From: Acidobacteriaceae bacterium | GTDB taxonomy: Bacteria > Acidobacteriota > Terriglobia > Terriglobales > Acidobacteriaceae | Direction: 5' to 3' | Assembly (NCBI GenBank): GCA_025929125.1 | Contig: JAICMT010000050.1 | Span: 1 to 8,297 of the forward strand | DNA: 8,297 bases | Part shown: positions 5,732 to 8,297 of the stretch, piece by piece | How the letters are laid out: every line of letters begins with the position of its first letter | Numbering within the stretch: the first letter of the stretch is position 1 | The notes under the pieces: model-generated | The model's database searches: none | The model's input: only the letters and a program-made list of their open reading frames with translations | What the model was told of the DNA's origin: nothing | Made by a program: the position numbers and the translations under genes

Positions 5732-7354
5732 ATGGGTGGGATCTGGCAGCAGAGGTATGTTCTGGTCGGAAATAGTCTGGGGTGGTCAGCCGCACTGGCG
5801 ATCCTACCGACGTTGTTGCTGCTTTACCTTCTCGCCGTGAAGCGGAAGGCTTCCTGGATCGCGGCGCTCTCCGGACTCGCCGCGGCGCTGCTGCTCGCCG
5901 TAGCCGGATACGGTATGCCCCCGACTCTTGCCATCAGCAGCGCTCTGGATGGAGCCTGCTTCGGCCTGTTCCCCATCTCGTGGATCGTCTTTTGGGCCCT
6001 GGTGCTGTATGAGATCTCAGTCGTTACGGGCAAGTTCGAGATCATTAAGGAATCGATCGGATCGGTGACCTCCGACAAGCGGGTACAGGCACTGCTGATC
6101 GCATTTGCCTTTGGCGCGTTCATCGAGGGCTGTGCCGGCTTCGGTACGCCGGTTGCCGTCGCCGCGGCGATGATGGTGGGCCTCGGCTTCACCTCACTCT
6201 ATGCCTCTTCCCTATGCATGTTGGCCGATACAGCCCCGGTGGCGTTTGGCTCCATCGGCATCCCCATCATCACGCTGGCCGGGGTCACTGGACTTCCACT
6301 CAAAGAGCTGAGCGCGGTCACCGGGCGCCTGACCTTTCCCTTCTCCCTCTGCCTGCCCGCCTACATTGTCCTGGTAACCAGCGGCGCGGGAGCAATGGCC
6401 GAGATCTGGCCGGCTGTGGTGACCTGCGGAGTGGTCTTCGCCGGAATTCAGTTCACGATCTCCAACCTGATCGGTCCGCAACTGGCCGATATTCTTAGCT
6501 CCCTTTGCGCCATGGGAGCACTGGTTTTGCTGCTGCGGTTCTGGAAGCCCGCGGTCAACAGCGAATACACCATGCAACTTCGCAGTGACCGCCCGCACCA
6601 CACTGGGCGCGAGATTTGGGACGCTTGGCTGCCCTACACCCTCCTGGTTGTCTTTGTGCTTCTCTGGGGCCAGCCGAGCATCCTGGCGCATCTCGATGCG
6701 GTATCCGTAAAGTTCCCCTGGCCTGGACTTCACAATTTGGTTTTGCGCATGCCGCCTGTGGTTGCCACGCCTTCAAAGTACGGCGCGATTTATACCTTCA
6801 GCTGGCTCTCAGCCTCGGGCACCTCGGCCATGCTGGCCTCGCTGCTTGCGGCGGCGATTCTTCGGATGTCATTGCGCGCGCTTGGTGGGGTTCTCATCTC
6901 GGTCGCACTTAAGCTGATCAAGCCCACCGTAACCGTCTCGGCCATGCTTGGAATGGCGTACTTGATGAACTACAGCGGGGCCACTGGAACACTTGGCCTG
7001 GCATTTGCCGCCACCGGAACTGTCTTTCCCTTTTTCAGTCCCCTGATGGGCTGGCTGGGTGTGTTTCTTACCGGTTCGGACACCTCCTCGAATGCGCTAT
7101 TCGGCAATCTGCAGGTGGTGAGCGCCAGCAAACTCGGTCTCAACCCCGTGTTGGTGGCATCGGCGAACTCGGTAGGCGGTGTCATGGGCAAGATGATCAG
7201 CCTTCAATCGATAGCTGTGGCCGCCGCGGCCACCGGCATGCCTGCTGACGAGCAGGCGCAGCTGTTCCGATTCACGCTGAAGCACAGCATCCTCCTGGCG
7301 GCGCTGGTCGGAGTCGAAACCATGCTCTACGCGTATCTCGCCCGGCCTCACTAA
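5732..7354 (+). CDS. LctP/GlcA-family L-lactate or glycolate permease
   Basis: 540 residues from ATG 5732 to TAA 7352-7354; E. coli LldP and GlcA are about 550-560. An in-frame TTG at 5666 would add 22 residues. ATG 5732 is preferred because MGGIWQQRYVLVGN lines up with the N terminus of LldP (MNLWQQNYDPAGN) and a GAGGT site precedes it. The protein is almost entirely hydrophobic, with many membrane helices. Family signatures are FGAFIEGCAGFGTPVA (127-142), DTAPVAFGSIGIPI (166-179), FPFFSPLMGWLGVFLTGSD (432-450) and GKMIS (486-490). The family imports 2-hydroxy acids (L-lactate, D-lactate, glycolate) with protons across the inner membrane. glcD 78 bp downstream favours glycolate, as with E. 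coli glcA in the glc operon, but sequence alone does not separate the substrates, so no symbol is given. Residue 491 is Leu (GKMISLQS), where LldP/GlcA have Pro (GKMISPQS). Confidence 0.92.
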   Translation: MGGIWQQRYVLVGNSLGWSAALAILPTLLLLYLLAVKRKASWIAALSGLAAALLLAVAGYGMPPTLAISSALDGACFGLFPISWIVFWALVLYEISVVTGKFEIIKESIGSVTSDKRVQALLIAFAFGAFIEGCAGFGTPVAVAAAMMVGLGFTSLYASSLCMLADTAPVAFGSIGIPIITLAGVTGLPLKELSAVTGRLTFPFSLCLPAYIVLVTSGAGAMAEIWPAVVTCGVVFAGIQFTISNLIGPQLADILSSLCAMGALVLLLRFWKPAVNSEYTMQLRSDRPHHTGREIWDAWLPYTLLVVFVLLWGQPSILAHLDAVSVKFPWPGLHNLVLRMPPVVATPSKYGAIYTFSWLSASGTSAMLASLLAAAILRMSLRALGGVLISVALKLIKPTVTVSAMLGMAYLMNYSGATGTLGLAFAATGTVFPFFSPLMGWLGVFLTGSDTSSNALFGNLQVVSASKLGLNPVLVASANSVGGVMGKMISLQSIAVAAAATGMPADEQAQLFRFTLKHSILLAALVGVETMLYAYLARPH

Positions 7355-7358
7355 GCAG

Positions 7359-7415
7359 CCTCCCGGCGCGAGCGGTGCCCGTCGACCCATTCTGCGCGGC
7401 ATGTGCTCCGGGAGG
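7359..7415 (+). promoter_or_regulatory. Inverted repeat overlapping the Shine-Dalgarno before glcD
   Basis: CCTCCCGG (7359-7366) is exactly complementary to CCGGGAGG (7408-7415), which contains most of the GGAGGT Shine-Dalgarno sequence. Inside the 41-nt loop GTGCC (7375-7379) can pair with GGCAT (7398-7402, one G-U pair). The mRNA could therefore hide the ribosome site between the permease and glcD. There is no T-run, so a rho-independent terminator is unlikely. The pairing is visible; the regulatory role is inferred. Confidence 0.4.
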
Positions 7416-7416
7416 T
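7411..7416 (+). promoter_or_regulatory. Strong Shine-Dalgarno (GGAGGT) with ambiguous start
   Basis: GGAGGT ends 3 nt before an ATG at 7420, which opens a 12-codon frame, and 16 nt before the ATG at 7433, which opens glcD. The first spacing is short and the second is long, so it is unclear which start it serves. Confidence 0.55.
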
Positions 7417-7419
7417 AAC

Positions 7420-7458
7420 ATGGAAATTCTGCATGCCCGATTCCGGTATCCTCGCTGA
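7420..7458 (+). CDS. Possible 12-residue leader peptide overlapping the glcD start
   Basis: ATG 7420 to TGA 7456-7458 would encode MEILHARFRYPR. It sits 3 nt after GGAGGT and overlaps the first 26 bases of glcD in another frame. If translated, it could bring ribosomes to the glcD ATG at 7433 or dampen its translation. It may equally be chance, because a frame this short carries no coding signal. Confidence 0.2.
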   Translation: MEILHARFRYPR

Positions 7459-8297
7459 CCTCCGCGCCGCCGTTCCTGACGGGCTAATTACGGCTGCGAA
7501 TGAGCTGCAGACCTACGAGTGTGATGGTCTGACCAATTTCCGCACCCTGCCCGGTGCGGTTGTGCTGCCGCGTACCGCCGAGCAGGTGCAGGCTGTCGTG
7601 CGCGCCTGCGCCCGCCATGGCGTGCCGTTCGTCGCCCGGGGCGCCGGTACCGGCCTGAGCGGAGGAGCGCTTCCCGCGGAGAAGAGCGTGGTCATCAGCT
7701 TCGCCCGCATGAACCGGATCCTGAGGATCGACATCCCCAACCAGAGGGTGGAGGTGCAGCCCGGTGTGATCAACCAGCATGTCACCGATGCCGTCGCACC
7801 CCATGGATATTTCTATGCCCCGGACCCTTCCTCCCAGAGCGTCTGCACCATCGGCGGCAATGTTGCGGAGAACTCCGGTGGCGCGCACTGCCTGAAGTAC
7901 GGCTTTACCACCACCCATGTGCTTGGCATGGATGTGGTGCTGCCGAGCGGCGATATGGTGCAGTTTGGATCCTCTGCACCAGATGCTCCGGGTTACGACC
8001 TGACGGGTCTGTTTGTCGGCTCTGAGGGAACCCTGGGGGTCGCGACCAAGCTCACGCTCCGCATCGTCAAGCGGCCTGAGACGGTGCAGGTGCTGTTGGC
8101 CGCATTCGATTCCATCCGTGCTGCCGGCCAGACCGTCTCCGACATCATCGCTGCGGGAATGCTTCCTGCAGCGCTCGAGATCATGGACCGCCTTTCAGCC
8201 AAAGCCTCGGAGGCGGCAGTACATCCGAATTACCCAGTTTGCGAAGCGTTGCTGCTGGTGGAGCTCGATGGCGCTGCTGCCGAAGTGGCGGCGCAAA
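7433..8297 (+). CDS. glcD: Glycolate oxidase FAD-binding subunit GlcD, 3' partial
   Basis: 288 residues are visible, running off the window; E. coli GlcD has 499. The protein matches GlcD closely and in order: YECDGLTNFRT (28-38), the FAD-binding PCMH glycine-rich loop RGAGTGLSGGALP (69-81), YAPDPSSQ (128-135), IGGNVAENSGGAHCLKYG (140-157), GLFVGSEGTLGV (192-203) and MLPAALEIMD (233-242). GlcD with GlcE and GlcF oxidises glycolate to glyoxylate at the inner membrane, passing electrons to the quinone pool; related enzymes use D-lactate. The N terminus is about 20 residues shorter than in E. coli. ATG 7433 lacks a well-spaced Shine-Dalgarno; an in-frame GTG at 7403 is the only upstream alternative before the in-frame permease stop and has none either. 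It lies 78 bp after the permease on the same strand, probably cotranscribed. glcE and glcF would be expected beyond the window. Confidence 0.92.
   Translation, partial: MPDSGILADLRAAVPDGLITAANELQTYECDGLTNFRTLPGAVVLPRTAEQVQAVVRACARHGVPFVARGAGTGLSGGALPAEKSVVISFARMNRILRIDIPNQRVEVQPGVINQHVTDAVAPHGYFYAPDPSSQSVCTIGGNVAENSGGAHCLKYGFTTTHVLGMDVVLPSGDMVQFGSSAPDAPGYDLTGLFVGSEGTLGVATKLTLRIVKRPETVQVLLAAFDSIRAAGQTVSDIIAAGMLPAALEIMDRLSAKASEAAVHPNYPVCEALLLVELDGAAAEVAAQ

Noticed and set aside
7484..7918. Minus-strand open frame opposite glcD (144 codons)
   Set aside because: It is the antisense shadow of an unmistakable glcD coding sequence.

Overview
The window looks like chromosomal DNA of an acidobacterium, most likely family Acidobacteriaceae (the Granulicella/Terriglobus/Edaphobacter type). 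This is inferred from gene content, since no phylogenetic search was possible. The clues are high GC, secreted low-complexity Ser/Gly/Ala-rich seven-bladed propeller proteins, and an exosortase fused to an EpsI-like domain with a tiny TM-motif-TM partner. That last arrangement is one I recall as the acidobacterial exosortase J (XrtJ) type.

Left part (1-3735): two paralogous exported beta-propeller proteins lie tail to tail, with 15 bp between their stop codons. The plus-strand copy (1-1845) has lost its N terminus at the window edge. The minus-strand copy (3735-1861) is complete and has a lipoprotein signal. Both carry an N-terminal module with four cysteines at matching places, then seven repeats of a D-x-x-G-N-x-W type motif.

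Centre (3732-5515, minus strand): a compact three-gene operon reads leftward from about 5545. First is a 59-residue protein (5515-5336) made of a hydrophobic leader, a PENPT motif, a second hydrophobic helix and a basic tail. This is a minimal exosortase substrate that a long-ORF search misses. Eight bases later comes the exosortase-EpsI fusion (5327-3732). Its stop codon overlaps the GTG start of the propeller lipoprotein (GTGA), so the lipoprotein is probably translationally coupled to the sorting enzyme. A peptide carrying little more than the sorting signal, its processing enzyme and a surface propeller lipoprotein in one transcript is the most interesting system in the window.

Middle intergenic region (5516-5731): 216 bp between divergent operons. 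It holds a candidate promoter for the exosortase operon, an 8-bp inverted repeat, and a pair of 10-bp inverted arms around a candidate promoter for the rightward operon.

Right part (5732-8297, plus strand): an LctP/GlcA-family 2-hydroxy-acid permease, then glcD, the FAD subunit of glycolate oxidase, cut off by the window end. Together they suggest uptake and oxidation of glycolate (or lactate) for carbon and electrons. The gap between them contains an inverted repeat that includes the Shine-Dalgarno sequence and a 12-codon reading frame overlapping the glcD start. I see no tRNA, rRNA, CRISPR array or insertion sequence.
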